A DNA stretch of 64,000 bases from Clusia tigrina (lineage: Eukaryota > Arthropoda > Insecta > Diptera > Clusiidae). Shown piece by piece: positions 50,529 through 62,168 of this stretch (positions are counted from its first letter, which is position 1; the number at the start of each line of letters is the position of its first letter). The notes beneath the pieces were generated by a model. The model worked only from the letters and a program-made list of their open reading frames with translations. It ran no database searches and had not been told where the DNA came from. A program made the position numbers and the translations under genes. The stretch spans positions 105,012,542-105,076,541 of the forward strand of contig OV050032.1 in assembly GCA_920105625.2 (NCBI GenBank), in the 5' to 3' direction.

Positions 50529-52827
50529 TCGCTCAAAGCTATGCTACCCTTGTGTCCCAAATCAAACACTGATAAAACTTCAAATGGCCGTATCTTCTAT
50601 ACGGTACGTCCTACACCTATCAAAGTTTGCAACATACAAATGCTTGTAACTTTTTACTGGAGCGTCATAAAACCTTGAAATTTTGTAATAATATAGCACT
50701 CGAGCCTCTTGTCAATTTAAGCTATCGCTCAAAGCTATGCTACCCTTGAGTCCGACATCAAAAACTGATAAAAGTTTTAATGGCCCTAACTTCTAAACGG
50801 TAGGTCCTACACCTATCAAAGTTTGCAACATACAAATGCTTGTAACTTTCGACTGGAGCCTCATAAAACATTGAAATTTTGTAACAATAAAGTACTCGAG
50901 CCTCTTGTCAATTTAAGCTATCGCTCAAAGCTATGCTACCCTTGAGTCCCAAATCAACCACTGATAAAACTTCAAATGGCCCTAACTTCTATACGGTGTG
51001 TCCTATACTTATCAAAGTTTGCAACATACAGATGCTTGCAACCTTTTACTGGAGCGTCATAAAACCTTGAAATTTTGTAACATTAAAGTACTAGAGCCTC
51101 TTGTCAATTTAAGCTATCGCTCAAAGCTATGCTACCCTTGAGTCCCAAATCAAACACTGAAAAAACTTCAAATGGCCCTAATTTCTAAACGCTACGTCCT
51201 ACACTTATCAAAGTTTGCAACATACAGATGCTTGTAACTTTTTACTGGAGCGTCATAAAACCTTGAAATTTTGTAACAATAAAGTACTCGAGCCTCTTGT
51301 CAATTTAAGCTATCGCTCAAAGCTATGCTACCCTTGAGTACCAAATCAAACACTGATAAAACCTCAAATGGCCCTAACTTCTATACGGTACGTCCCACAC
51401 GTATCAAAATTTGCAACATACAAATGCTTGTAACTTTTTACTGGAGCGTCATAAAACCTTGAAATTTTGTAACAATAAAGTACTCGAGCCTCTTGTCAAT
51501 TTAAGCTATCGCTCAAAGCTATGCTACCCTTGAGTCCCAAATCAACCACTGATAAAACTTCAAATGGGCCTAACTTCTACACGGTCCGTCCTACACCTAT
51601 CAAGGTTTGCAACATACGAGTACAGTTGCTTGTAACTTTTTACTGGAGCGTCATAAAACCTCGAAAATTTGTTACAATAAAGTAGTCGAGCCTCTTGTCA
51701 ATTTAAGCTATCGCTCAAAGCTATGTTGCTCTTGAGTCCCAAATCAAACACTGATAAAACTTTAAATGGTCCTAACTTCTATACGGTACGTCCTACACCT
51801 ATCAAAGTGTTCAATAAAGTACTCGAGCCTCTTGTCAATTTAAGCTATCGCTCAAAGCTATGCTACCCTTGTGTCCCAAATCAAACACTGATAAAACTTC
51901 AAATGGCCGTATCTTCTATACGGTACGTCCTACACCTATCAAAGTTTGCAACATACAAATGCTTGTAACTTTTTACTGGAGCGTCATAAAACCTTGAAAA
52001 TTTGTAACAATAAAGTACACGAGCCTCTTGTCAATTTAAGCCATCGCTCAAAGCTATGCTACCCTTGAGTCCCAAACTAAACACTGATAAAAGTTCAATT
52101 GGCCCAAACTTCTATACGGTACGTCCTACATCTATCAAAGTTTGCAAAATACAAATGCTTGTAACTTTTTACTGGAGCGTCATAAAACCTTGAAATTTTG
52201 TAATAATATAGCACTCGAGCCTCTTGTCAATTTAAGCTATCGCTCAAAGCTATGCTACCCTTGAGTCCCAAATCAAAAACTGATAAAACTTTTAATGGCC
52301 CTAACTTCTAAACGGTAGGTCCTACACCTATCAAAGTTTGCAACATACAAATGCTTGTAACTTTCGACTATAGCCTCATAAAACATCGAAATTTTGTAAC
52401 AATAAAGTACTCGAGCCTCTTGTCAATTTAAGCTATCGCTCAAAGCTATGCTACCCTTCAGTCTTAAATCAACCACTGATAAAACTTCAAATGGCCCTAA
52501 CTTCTATACGGTGTGTCCTATACTTATCAAAGTTTGCAACATACAGATGCTTGCAACTTTTTACTGGAGCGTCATAAAACCTTGAAATTTTGTAACATTA
52601 AAGTACTAGAGCCTCTTGTCAATTTAAGCTATCGCTTAAAGCTATGCTACCCTTGAGTCCCAAATCAAACACTGAAAAAACTTCAAATGGCCCTAACTTC
52701 TAAACGCTACGTCCTACACTTATTAAAGTTTGCAACATACAAATGCTTCTAACTTTTTACTGGAGCGTCATAAAACCTTGAAATTTTGTAACAATAAAGT
52801 ACTCGAGCCTCTTGTCAATTTAAGCTA
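50529..52827 (+). repeat. 2,299-bp higher-order repeat, copy 2
   Basis: A near-identical tandem copy of 48230-50528. Visible differences include GTCCGACATC for GTCCCACATC, AAGGTTTGC for AAAGTTTGC near 51604, TATACGG for TAAACGG near 51780, and CTTATTAAAG for CTTATCAAAG near 52724. It ends where TTGTGTCCC gives way to GAGTACC. Confidence 0.83.
51810..51946 (+). repeat. Short 137-bp monomer, fourth copy
   Basis: It lies 2,299 bp after the third copy, inside the second copy of the 2,299-bp repeat. It differs upstream by TATACGG for TAAACGG. That change removes a stop and creates an 81-codon open frame across the junction, which I regard as accidental. Confidence 0.88.
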
Positions 52828-54757
52828 TCGCTCAAAGCTATGCTACCCTTGAGTACCAAATCAAACACTGATAAAACCTCAAATGGCCCTAACTTCTATA
52901 CGGTACGTCCCACACGTATCAAAGTTTGCAACATACAAATGCTTGTAACTTTTTACTGGAGCGTCATAAAACATTGAAATTTTGTAACAATAAAGTACTC
53001 GAGCCTCTTGTCAATCGCTCAAAGCTATCGCTCAAAGCTATGCTACCCTTGAGTCCCAAATCAACCACTGATAAAACTTCAAATGGCCCTAACTTCTATA
53101 CGGTATGTCCTACACCTATCACAGTTTGCAACATACAGATGCTTGTAACTTTTTACTGGAGCGTCATAAAACCTTGAAATTTTGTAACAATAAAGTACTC
53201 GAGCCTCTTGTCAATTTAAGCTATCGCTCAACGCTATGCTACCCTTGAGTCCCAAATCAAACACTGATAAAACTTAAAATGGCCCTAACTTCTATACGGT
53301 ACGTCCTACACCTATCAAAGTTTGCAACATACAAATGCTTGCAACTTTTTACTGGAGCGTCATAAAACCTTGAAATTTTGTTACAAATAAGTACTCGGGC
53401 CTCTTGTCAATTTAAGCTATCGCTCAAAGCTATGCTACTTTTGAGTCCCAAATCAACCACTGACAAAACTTCAAATGGCCCTAACTTCTAAACGGTACGT
53501 CCTACACCTATCAAAGTTTGCAACATACAAATGCTTGTAACTTTTTACTGGAGCGTCATAAAACCTTGAAATTTTGTAACAATAAAGAACTCGAGCCTCT
53601 TGTCAATTTGAGCTATCGCTGAAAGCTATGCTACCCTTGAGTCCCAAATCAAACACTGATAAAACTTCAAATGGGCCTAACTTCTACACGGTCCGTCCTA
53701 CACCTATCAAAGTTTGCAACATACGAGTACAGTTGCTTGTAACTTTTTACTGGAGCGTCATAAAACCTCGAAATTTTGTTACAATAAAGTAGTCGAGCCT
53801 CTTGTCAATTTAAGCTATCGCTCAAAGCTATGCTGCTCTTGAGTCCCAAATCAAACACTGATAAAACTTTAAATGGTCCTAACTTCTAAACGGTACGTCC
53901 TACACCTATCAAAGTGTTCAACATACAAATGCTTGTAACTTTTTAGTGGAGCGTCATAGAACCTTGAAAATTTGTAACAATAAAGTACACGAGCCTATTG
54001 TCAATTTAAGCTATCGCTCAAAGCTATGCTACCCTTTGATTCCCAAACTAAACACTGATAAAAGTTCAATTGGCCCAAACTTCTATACGGTACGTCCTAC
54101 ACCTATCAAAGTTTGCAACATACAAATGCTTGCAACTTTTTACTGGAGCGTCATAAAACCTTGAAATTTTGTTACAAATAAGTTCTCGGGCCTCTTGTCA
54201 ATTTAAGCTATCGCTCAAAGCTATGCTACCCTTGAGTCCCAAATCAACCACTGACAAAACTTCAAATGGCCCTAACTTCTAAACGGTACGTCCTACACCT
54301 ATCAAAGTTTGCAACATACAGATGCTTGTAACTTTTTACTGGAGCGTCATAAAACCTTGAAATTTTGCAACAATAAAGTACTCGAGCCTCTTGTCAATTT
54401 AAGCTATCGCTCAAAGCTATGCTACCCTTGTGTCCCAAATCAAACACTGATAAAACTTCAAATGGCCGTATCTTCTATACGGTACGTCCTACACCTATCA
54501 AAGTTTGCAACATACAAATGCTTGTAACTTTTTACTGGAGCGTCATAAAACCTTGAAATTTTGTAATAATATAGCACTCGAGCCTCTTGTCAATTTAAGC
54601 TATCGCTCAAAGCTATGCTACCCTTGAGTCCCACATCAAAAACTGATAAAAGTTTTAATGGCCCTAACTTCTAAACGGTAGGTCCTACACCTATCAAAGT
54701 TTGCAACATACAAATGCTTGTAACTTTCGACTGGAGCCTCATAAAACATTGAAATTT
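52828..54757 (+). repeat. Right-half block repeated at 62169-64000
   Basis: Sequence from about 52926 to 54757 reappears at an offset of 9,243 bp up to the window end. By eye I count about six single-base differences over 1.83 kb, such as TATCACAG for TATCAAAG at about 53118 and AGTTCTCGGG for AGTACTCGGG at about 54181. The order is the +4 bp monomer, CTCAACGC, TTACAAATAAG, AAGAACTCG, GAGTACAGTTG (53719), AAGTAGTCG, GTGTTCAAC with TTTTTAGTGG, TACCCTTTGATTCCC, CAGATG with TTTTGCAAC, and then AATAATATAGCAC. Confidence 0.8.
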
Positions 54758-57444
54758 TGTAACAATAAAGTACTCGAGCCTCTTGTCAATTTAAGCTATC
54801 GCTCAAAGCTATGCTACCCTTGAGTCCCAAATCAACCACTGGTAAAACTTCAAATGGCCCTAACTTCTATACGGTGTGTCCTATACTTATCAAAGTTTGC
54901 AACATACAGATGCTTGCAACCTTTTACTGGAGCGTCATAAAACCTTGAAATTTTGTAACATTAAAGTACTAGAGCCTCTTGTCAATTTAAGCTATCGCTT
55001 AAAGCTATGCTACCCTTGAGTCCCAAATCAAACACTGAAAAAACTTCAAATGGCCCTAATTTCTAAACGCTACGTCCTACTCTTATCAAAGTTTGCAACA
55101 TACAAATGCTTGTAACTTTTTACTGGAGCGTCATAAAACCTTGAAATTTTGTAACAATAAAGTACTCGAGCCTCTTGTCAATTTAAGCTATCGCTCAAAG
55201 CTATGCTACCCTTGAGTACCAAATCAAACACTGATAAAACCTCAAATGGCCCTAACTTCTATACGGTACGTCCCACACGTATCAAAATTTGCAACATACA
55301 AATGCTTGTAACTTTTTACTGGAGCGTCATAAAACCTTGAAATTTTGTAACAATAAAGTACTCGAGCCTCTTGTCAATTTAAGCTATCGCTCAAAGCTAT
55401 GCTACCCTTGAGTCCCAAATCAACCACTGATAAAACTTCAAATGGCCCTAACTTCTATACGGTATGTCCTACACCTATCAAAGTTTGCAACATACAGATG
55501 CTTGTAACTTTTTACTGGAGCGTCATAAAACCTTGAAATTTTGTAACAATAAAGTACTCGAGCCTCTTGTCAATTTAAGCTATCGCTCAAAGCTATGCTA
55601 CCCTTGTGTCCCAAATCAAACACTGATAAAACTTCAAATGGCCGTATCTTCTATACGGTACGTCCTACACCTATCAAAGTTTGCATCATACAAATGCTTG
55701 TAACTTTTTACTGGAGCGTCATAGAACCTTGAAAATTTGTAACAATAAAGTACACGAGCCTCTTGTCAATTTAAGCTATCGCTCAAAGCTATGCTACCCT
55801 TGAGTCCCAAACTAAACACTGATAAAAGTTCAATTGGCCCAAACTTCTATACGGTACGTCCTACACCTATCAAAGTTTGCAACATACAAATGCTTGTAAC
55901 TTTTTACTGGAGCGTCATAAAACCTTGAAATTTTGTAACAATAAAGTACTCGGGCCTCTTGCCAATTTAAGCTATCGCTCAAAGCTATGCTACCCTTGAG
56001 TCCCAAATCAAACACTGACAAAACTTCAAATGGCCCTAACTTCTAAACGGTACGTCCTACACCTATCAAAGTTTGAAACATACAAATGCTTGTAACTTTT
56101 TACTGGAGCGTCATGAAACCTTGAAATTTTGTAACAATAAAGTACTCGAGCCTCTTGTCAATTGAAGCTATCGCTCAAAGCTATGCTACCCTTGAGTCCC
56201 AAATCAAACACTGATAAAACTTCATATGGCGCTAACTTCTATACGGTACTTCCTACACCTATCAAAGTTTGCAACATACAAATGCTTGTAACTCTTTACT
56301 GGAGCGTCATAAAACCTTGAAATTTTGTAACAATAAAGTACTCGAGCCTCTTGTCAATTTAAGCTATCGCTCAAAGCTATGCTACCCTTGTGTCCCAAAT
56401 CAAACACTGATAAAACTTCAAATGGCAGTATCTTCTATACGGTACGTCCTACACCTATCAAAGTTTGCAACATACAAATGCTTGTAACTTTTTACTGGAG
56501 CGTCATAAAACCTTGAAAATTTGTAACAATAAAGTACACGAGCCTCTTGTCAATTTAAGCTATCGCTCAAAGCTATGCTACCCTTGAGTCCCAAACTAAA
56601 CACTGATAAAAGTTCAATTGGCCCAAACTTCTATACGGTACGTCCTACACCTATCAAAGTTTGCAAAATACAAATGCTTGTAACTTTTTACTGGAGCGTC
56701 ATAAAACCTTGAAATTTTGTAATAATATAGCACTCGAGCCTCTTGTCAATTTAAGCTATCGCTCAAAGCTATGCTACCCTTGAGTCCCAAATCAAAAACT
56801 GATAAAACTTTTAATGGCCCTAACTTCTAAACGGTAGGTCCTACACCTATCAAAGTTTGCAACATACAAATGCTTGTAACTTCTGACAATAGCCTCATAA
56901 AACATTGAAATTTTGTAACAATAAAGTACTCGAGCCTCTTGTCAATTTAAGCTATCGCTCAAAGCTATGCTACCCTTCAGTCTTAAATCAACCACTGATA
57001 AAACTTCAAATGGCTCTAACTTCTATACGGTGTGTCCTATACTTATCAAAGTTTGCAACATACAGATGCTTGCAACTTTTTACTGGAGCGTCATAAAACC
57101 TTGAAATTTTATAACATTAAAGTACTAGAGCCTCTTGTCAATTTAAGCTATCGCTTAAAGCTATGCTACCCTTGAGTCCCAAATCAAACACTGAAAAAAC
57201 TTCAAATGACCCTAACTTCTAAACGCTACGTCCTACACTTATCAAAGTTTGCAACATACAAATGCTTCTAACTTTTTACTGGAGCGTCATAAAACCTTGA
57301 AATTTTGTAACAATAAAGTACTCGAGCCTCTTGTCAATTTAAGCTATCGCTCAAAGCTATGCTACCCTTGAGTACCAAATCAAACACTGATAAAACCTCA
57401 AATGGCCCTAACTTCTATACGGTACGTCCCACACGTATCAAAGT
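54758..57444 (+). repeat. Right-half block, composite of earlier orders
   Basis: About 54.8-55.4 kb continues the 48.6-49.2 kb order at an offset of 6,177 bp. About 55.2-56.2 kb matches 35.4-36.4 kb at 19,817 bp, including the CTTGCCAATTTAAG variant. About 56.5-57.4 kb carries AAAAACTG, a private TTCTGACAATAGCC, CAGTCTTAAATC and AACATTAAAG. No non-satellite sequence is seen. Confidence 0.72.
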
Positions 57445-59806
57445 TTGCAACATACAAATGCTTGTAACTTTTTACTGGAGCGTCATAAAACATTGATATT
57501 TTGTAACAATAAAGTACTCGAGCCTCTTGTCAATCGCTCAAAGCTATCGCTCAAAGCTATGCTACCCTTGAGTCCCAAATCAACCACTGATAAAACTTCA
57601 AATGGCCCTAACTTCTATACGGTATGTCCTACACCTATCAAAGTTTGCAACATACAGATGCTTGTAACTTTTTACTGGAGCGTCATAAAACCTTGAAATT
57701 TTGTAACAATAAAGTACTCGAGCCTCTTGTCAATTTAAGCTATCGCTCAACGCTATGCTACCCTTGAGTCCCAAATCAAACACTGATAAAACTTAAAATG
57801 GCCCTAACTTCTATACGGTACGTCCTACACCTATCAAAGTTTGCAACATACAAATGCTTGCAACTTTTTACTGGAGCGTCATAAAACCTTGAAATTTTGT
57901 TACAAATAAGTACTCGGGCCTCTTGTCAATTTAAGCTATCGCTCAAAGCTATGCTACTTTTGAGTCCCAAATCAACCACTGACAAAACTTCAAATGGCCC
58001 TAACTTCTAAACGGTCCGTCCTACACCTATCAAAGTTTGCAACATACGAGTACAGTTGCTTGTAACTTTTTACTGGAGCGTCATAAAACCTCGAAATTTT
58101 GTTACAATAAAGTAGTCGAGCCTCTTGTCAATTTAAGCTATCGCTCAAAGCTATGCTGCTCTTGAGTCCCAAATCAAACACTGATAAAACTTTAAATGGT
58201 CCTAACTTCTAAACGGTACGTCCTACACCTATCAAAGTGTTCAACATACAAATGCTTGTAACTTTTTAGTGGAGCGTCATAGAACCTTGAAAATTTGTAA
58301 CAATAAAGTACACGAGCCTATTGTCAATTTAAGCTATCGCTCAAAGCTATGCTACCCTTGAGTCCCAAACTAAACACTGATAAAAGTTCAATTGGCCCAA
58401 ACTTCTATACGGTACGTCCTACACCTATCAAAGTTTGCAACATACAAATGCTTGCAACTTTTTACTGGAGCGTCATAAAACCTTGAAATTTTGTTACAAA
58501 TAAGTACTCGGGCCTCTTGTCAATTTAAGCTATCGCTCAAAGCTATGCTACCCTTGAGTCCCAAATCAACCACTGACAAAACTTCAAATGGCCCTAACTT
58601 CTAAACGGTACGTCCTACACCTATCAAAGTTTGCAACATACAGATGCTTGTAACTTTTTACTGGAGCGTCATAAAACCTTGAAATTTTGCAACAATAAAG
58701 TACTCGAGCCTCTTGTCAATTTAAGCTATCGCTCAAAGCTATGCTACACTTGTGTCCCAAATCAAACAGTGATAAAACTTCAAATGGCCGTATCTTCTAT
58801 ACGGTACGTCCTACACCTATCAAAGTTTGCAACATACAAATGCTTGTAACTTTTTACTGGAGCGTCATAAAACCTTGAAATTTTGTAATAATATAGCACT
58901 CGAGCCTCTTGTCAATTTAAGCTATCGCTCAAAGCTATGCTACCCTTGAGTCCCAAATCAAAAACTGATAAAAGTTTTAATGGCCCTAACTTCTAAACGG
59001 TAGGTCCTACACCTATCAAAGTTTGCAACATACAAATGCTTGTAACTTTCGACTGGAGCCTCATAAAACATTGAAATTTTGTAACAATAAAGTACTCGAG
59101 CCTCTTGTCAATTTAAGCTATCGCTCAAAGCTATGCTACCCTTGAGTCCCAAATCAACCACTGATAAAACTTCAAATGGCCCTAACTTCTATACGGTGTG
59201 TCCTATACTTATCAAAGTTTGCAACATACAGATGCTTGCAACTTTTTACTGGAGCGTCATAAAACCTTGAAATTTTGTAACATTAAAGTACTAGAGCCTC
59301 TTGTCAATTTAAGCTATCGCTTAAAGCTATGCTACCCTTGAGTCCCAAATCAAACACTGAAAAAACTTCAAATGGCCCTAATTTCTAAACGCTACGTCCT
59401 ACACTTATCAAAGTTTGCAACATACAAATGCTTGTAACTTTTTACTGGAGCGTCATAAAACCTTGAAATTTTGTAACAATAAAGTACTCGAGCCTCTTGT
59501 CAATTTAAGCTATCGCTCAAAGCTATGCTACCCTTGAGTACCAAATCAAACACTGATAAAACCTCAAATGGCCCTAACTTCTATACGGTACGTCCCACAC
59601 GTATCAAAATTTGCAACATACAAATGCTTGTAACTTTTTACTGGAGCGTCATAAAACCTTGAAATTTTGTAACAATAAAGTACTCGAGCCTCTTGTCAAT
59701 TTAAGCTATCGCTCAAAGCTATGCTACCCTTGAGTACCAAATCGAACACTGATAAAACCTCAAATGGCCCTAACTTCTATACGGTACGTCCCACACGTAT
59801 CAAAGT
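57445..59806 (+). repeat. 2,362-bp higher-order repeat (12-mer), copy 1
   Basis: Twelve monomers plus 6 bp (GAGTAC, 58045) plus 4 bp (duplicated CGCTCAAAGCTAT, 57531) equal 2,362. The +4 bp monomers at 57531, 59892 and 62254 set the period. The internal order differs in part from copy 2: this copy keeps AAGTAGTCG with TGCTGCTC and GTGTTCAAC with TTTTTAGTGG, where copy 2 has a different set of monomers. Confidence 0.78.
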
Positions 59807-60993
59807 TTGCAACATACAAATGCTTGTAACTTTTTACTGGAGCGTCATAAAACATTGAAATTTTGTAACAATAAAGTACTCGAGCCTCTTGTCAATCGCT
59901 CAAAGCTATCGCTCAAAGCTATGCTACCCTTGAGTCCCAAATCAACCACTGATAAAACTTCAAATGGCCCTAACTTCTATACGGTATGTCCTACACCTAT
60001 CAAAGTTTGCAACATACAGATGCTTGTAACTTTTTACTGGAGCGTCATAAAACCTTGAAATTTTGTAACAATAAAGTACTCGAGCCTCTTGTCAATTTAA
60101 GCTATCGCTCAACGCTATGCTACCCTTGAGTCCCAAATCAAACACTGATAAAACTTAAAATGGCCCTAACTTCTATACGGTACGTCCTACACCTATCAAA
60201 GTTTGCAACATACAAATGCTTGCAACTTTTTACTGGAGCGTCATAAAACCTTGAAATTTTGTTACAAATAAGTACTCGGGCCTCTTGTCAATTTAAGCTA
60301 TCGCTCAAAGCTATGCTACCCTTGAGTCCCAAATCAACCACTGACAAAACTTCAAATGGCCCTAACTTCTAAACGGTACGTCCTACACCTATCAAAGTTT
60401 GCAACATACAAATGCTTGTAACTTTTTACTGGAGCGTCATAAAACCTTGAAATTTTGTAACAATAAAGAACTCGAGCCTCTTGTCAATTTGAGCTATCGC
60501 TGAAAGCTATGCTACCCTTGAGTCCCAAATCAAACACTGATAAAACTTCAAATGGGCCTAACTTCTACACGGTCCGTCCTACACCTATCAAAGTTTGCAA
60601 CATACGAGTACAGTTGCTTGTAACTTTTTACTGGAGCGTCATAAAACCTTGAAATTTTGTAATAATATAGCACTCGAGCCTCTTGTCAATTTAAGCTATC
60701 GCTCAAAGCTATGCTACCCTTGAGTCCCAAATCAAAAACTGATAGAAGTTTTAATGGCCCTAACTTCTAAACGGTAGGTCCTACACCTATCAAAGTTTGC
60801 AACATACAAATGCTTGTAACTTTCGACTGGAGCCTCATAAAACATTGAAATTTTGTAATAATATAGCACTCGAGCCTCTTGTCAATTTAAGCTATCGCTC
60901 AAAGCTATGCTACCCTTGAGTCCCAAATCAAAAACTGATAAAAGTTTTAATGGCCCTAACTTCTAAACGGTAGGTCCTACACCTATCAAAGTT

Positions 60994-61189
60994 TGCAACA
61001 TACAGATGCTTGTAACTTTTTACTGGAGCGTCATAAAACCTTGAAATTTTGCAACAATAAAGTACTCGAGCCTCTTGTCAATTTAAGCTATCGCTCAAAG
61101 CTATGCTACCCTTGTGTCCCAAATCAAACACTGATAAAACTTCAAATGGCCGTATCTTCTATACGGTACGTCCTACACCTATCAAAGTT
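60994..61189 (+). repeat. Exactly duplicated monomer, first copy
   Basis: A CAGATG / TTTTGCAACAAT / TTGTGTCCC / CCGTATC class monomer. The following 196 bp are the same at every base I checked. Elsewhere this class occurs singly. Confidence 0.9.
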
Positions 61190-61385
61190 TGCAACATACA
61201 GATGCTTGTAACTTTTTACTGGAGCGTCATAAAACCTTGAAATTTTGCAACAATAAAGTACTCGAGCCTCTTGTCAATTTAAGCTATCGCTCAAAGCTAT
61301 GCTACCCTTGTGTCCCAAATCAAACACTGATAAAACTTCAAATGGCCGTATCTTCTATACGGTACGTCCTACACCTATCAAAGTT
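61190..61385 (+). repeat. Exactly duplicated monomer, second copy
   Basis: Identical to 60994-61189. It is the clearest perfect single-monomer duplication in the window and probably one of the youngest events. The flanking AATAATATAGCAC monomers (about 60655, 60855 and 61441) are also locally multiplied. Confidence 0.9.
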
Positions 61386-62168
61386 TGCAACATACAAATG
61401 CTTGTAACTTTTTACTGGAGCGTCATAAAACCTTGAAATTTTGTAATAATATAGCACTCGAGCCTCTTGTCAATTTAAGCTATCGCTCAAAGCTATGCTA
61501 CCCTTGAGTCCCAAATCAAAAACTGATAAAAGTTTTAATGGCCCTAACTTCTAAACGGTAGGTCCTACACCTATCAAAGTTTGCAACATACAAATGCTTG
61601 TAACTTTCGACTGGAGCCTCATAAAACATTGAAATTTTGTAACAATAAAGTACTCGAGCCTCTTGTCAATTTAAGCTATCGCTCAAAGCTATGCTACCCT
61701 TGAGTCCCAAATCAACCACTGATAAAACTTCAAATGGCCCTAACTTCTATACGGTGTGTCCTATACTTATCAAAGTTTGCAACATACAGATGCTTGCAAC
61801 TTTTTACTGGAGCGTCATAAAACCTTGAAATTTTGTAACATTAAAGTACTAGAGCCTCTTGTCAATTTAAGCTATCGCTTAAAGCTGTGCTACCCTTGAG
61901 TCCCAAATCAAACACTGAAAAAACTTCAAATGGCCCTAATTTCTAAACGCTACGTCCTACACTTATCAAAGTTTGCAACATACAAATGCTTCTAACTTTT
62001 TACTGGAGCGTCATAAAACCTTGAAATTTTGTAACAATAAAGTACTCGAGCCTCTTGTCAATTTAAGCTATCGCTCAAAGCTATGCTACCCTTGAGTACC
62101 AAATCAAACACTGATAAAACCTCAAATGGCCCTAACTTCTATACGGTACGTCCCACACGTATCAAAGT

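Larger units (their letters stand above)
59807..62168 (+). repeat. 2,362-bp higher-order repeat (12-mer), copy 2
   Basis: It has the same length and end points as copy 1 but a rearranged middle. After GAGTACAGTTG (60602) the monomer switches at about 60645-60665 from its usual TCGAAATTTTGTTAC to TTGAAATTTTGTAATAAT. AATAATATAGCAC/AAAAACTG monomers follow at about 60655 and 60855, then two identical CAGATG/CCGTATC monomers. The net length stays at twelve units because losses and duplications balance. Confidence 0.75.

Noticed and set aside
51723..51968. An 81-codon fused frame across the 59-bp deletion as a new gene
   Set aside because: It exists in only one of the four short monomers because a single base change removed a stop. 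It has no other coding evidence.
30307..56021. Minus-strand frames near 30307-30492, 30699-30890, 33063-33254, 36013-36204, 43484-43675 and 55830-56021 as signs of inverted monomers
   Set aside because: All landmark motifs around them read in the forward direction. The frames are simply the antisense of ordinary monomers.
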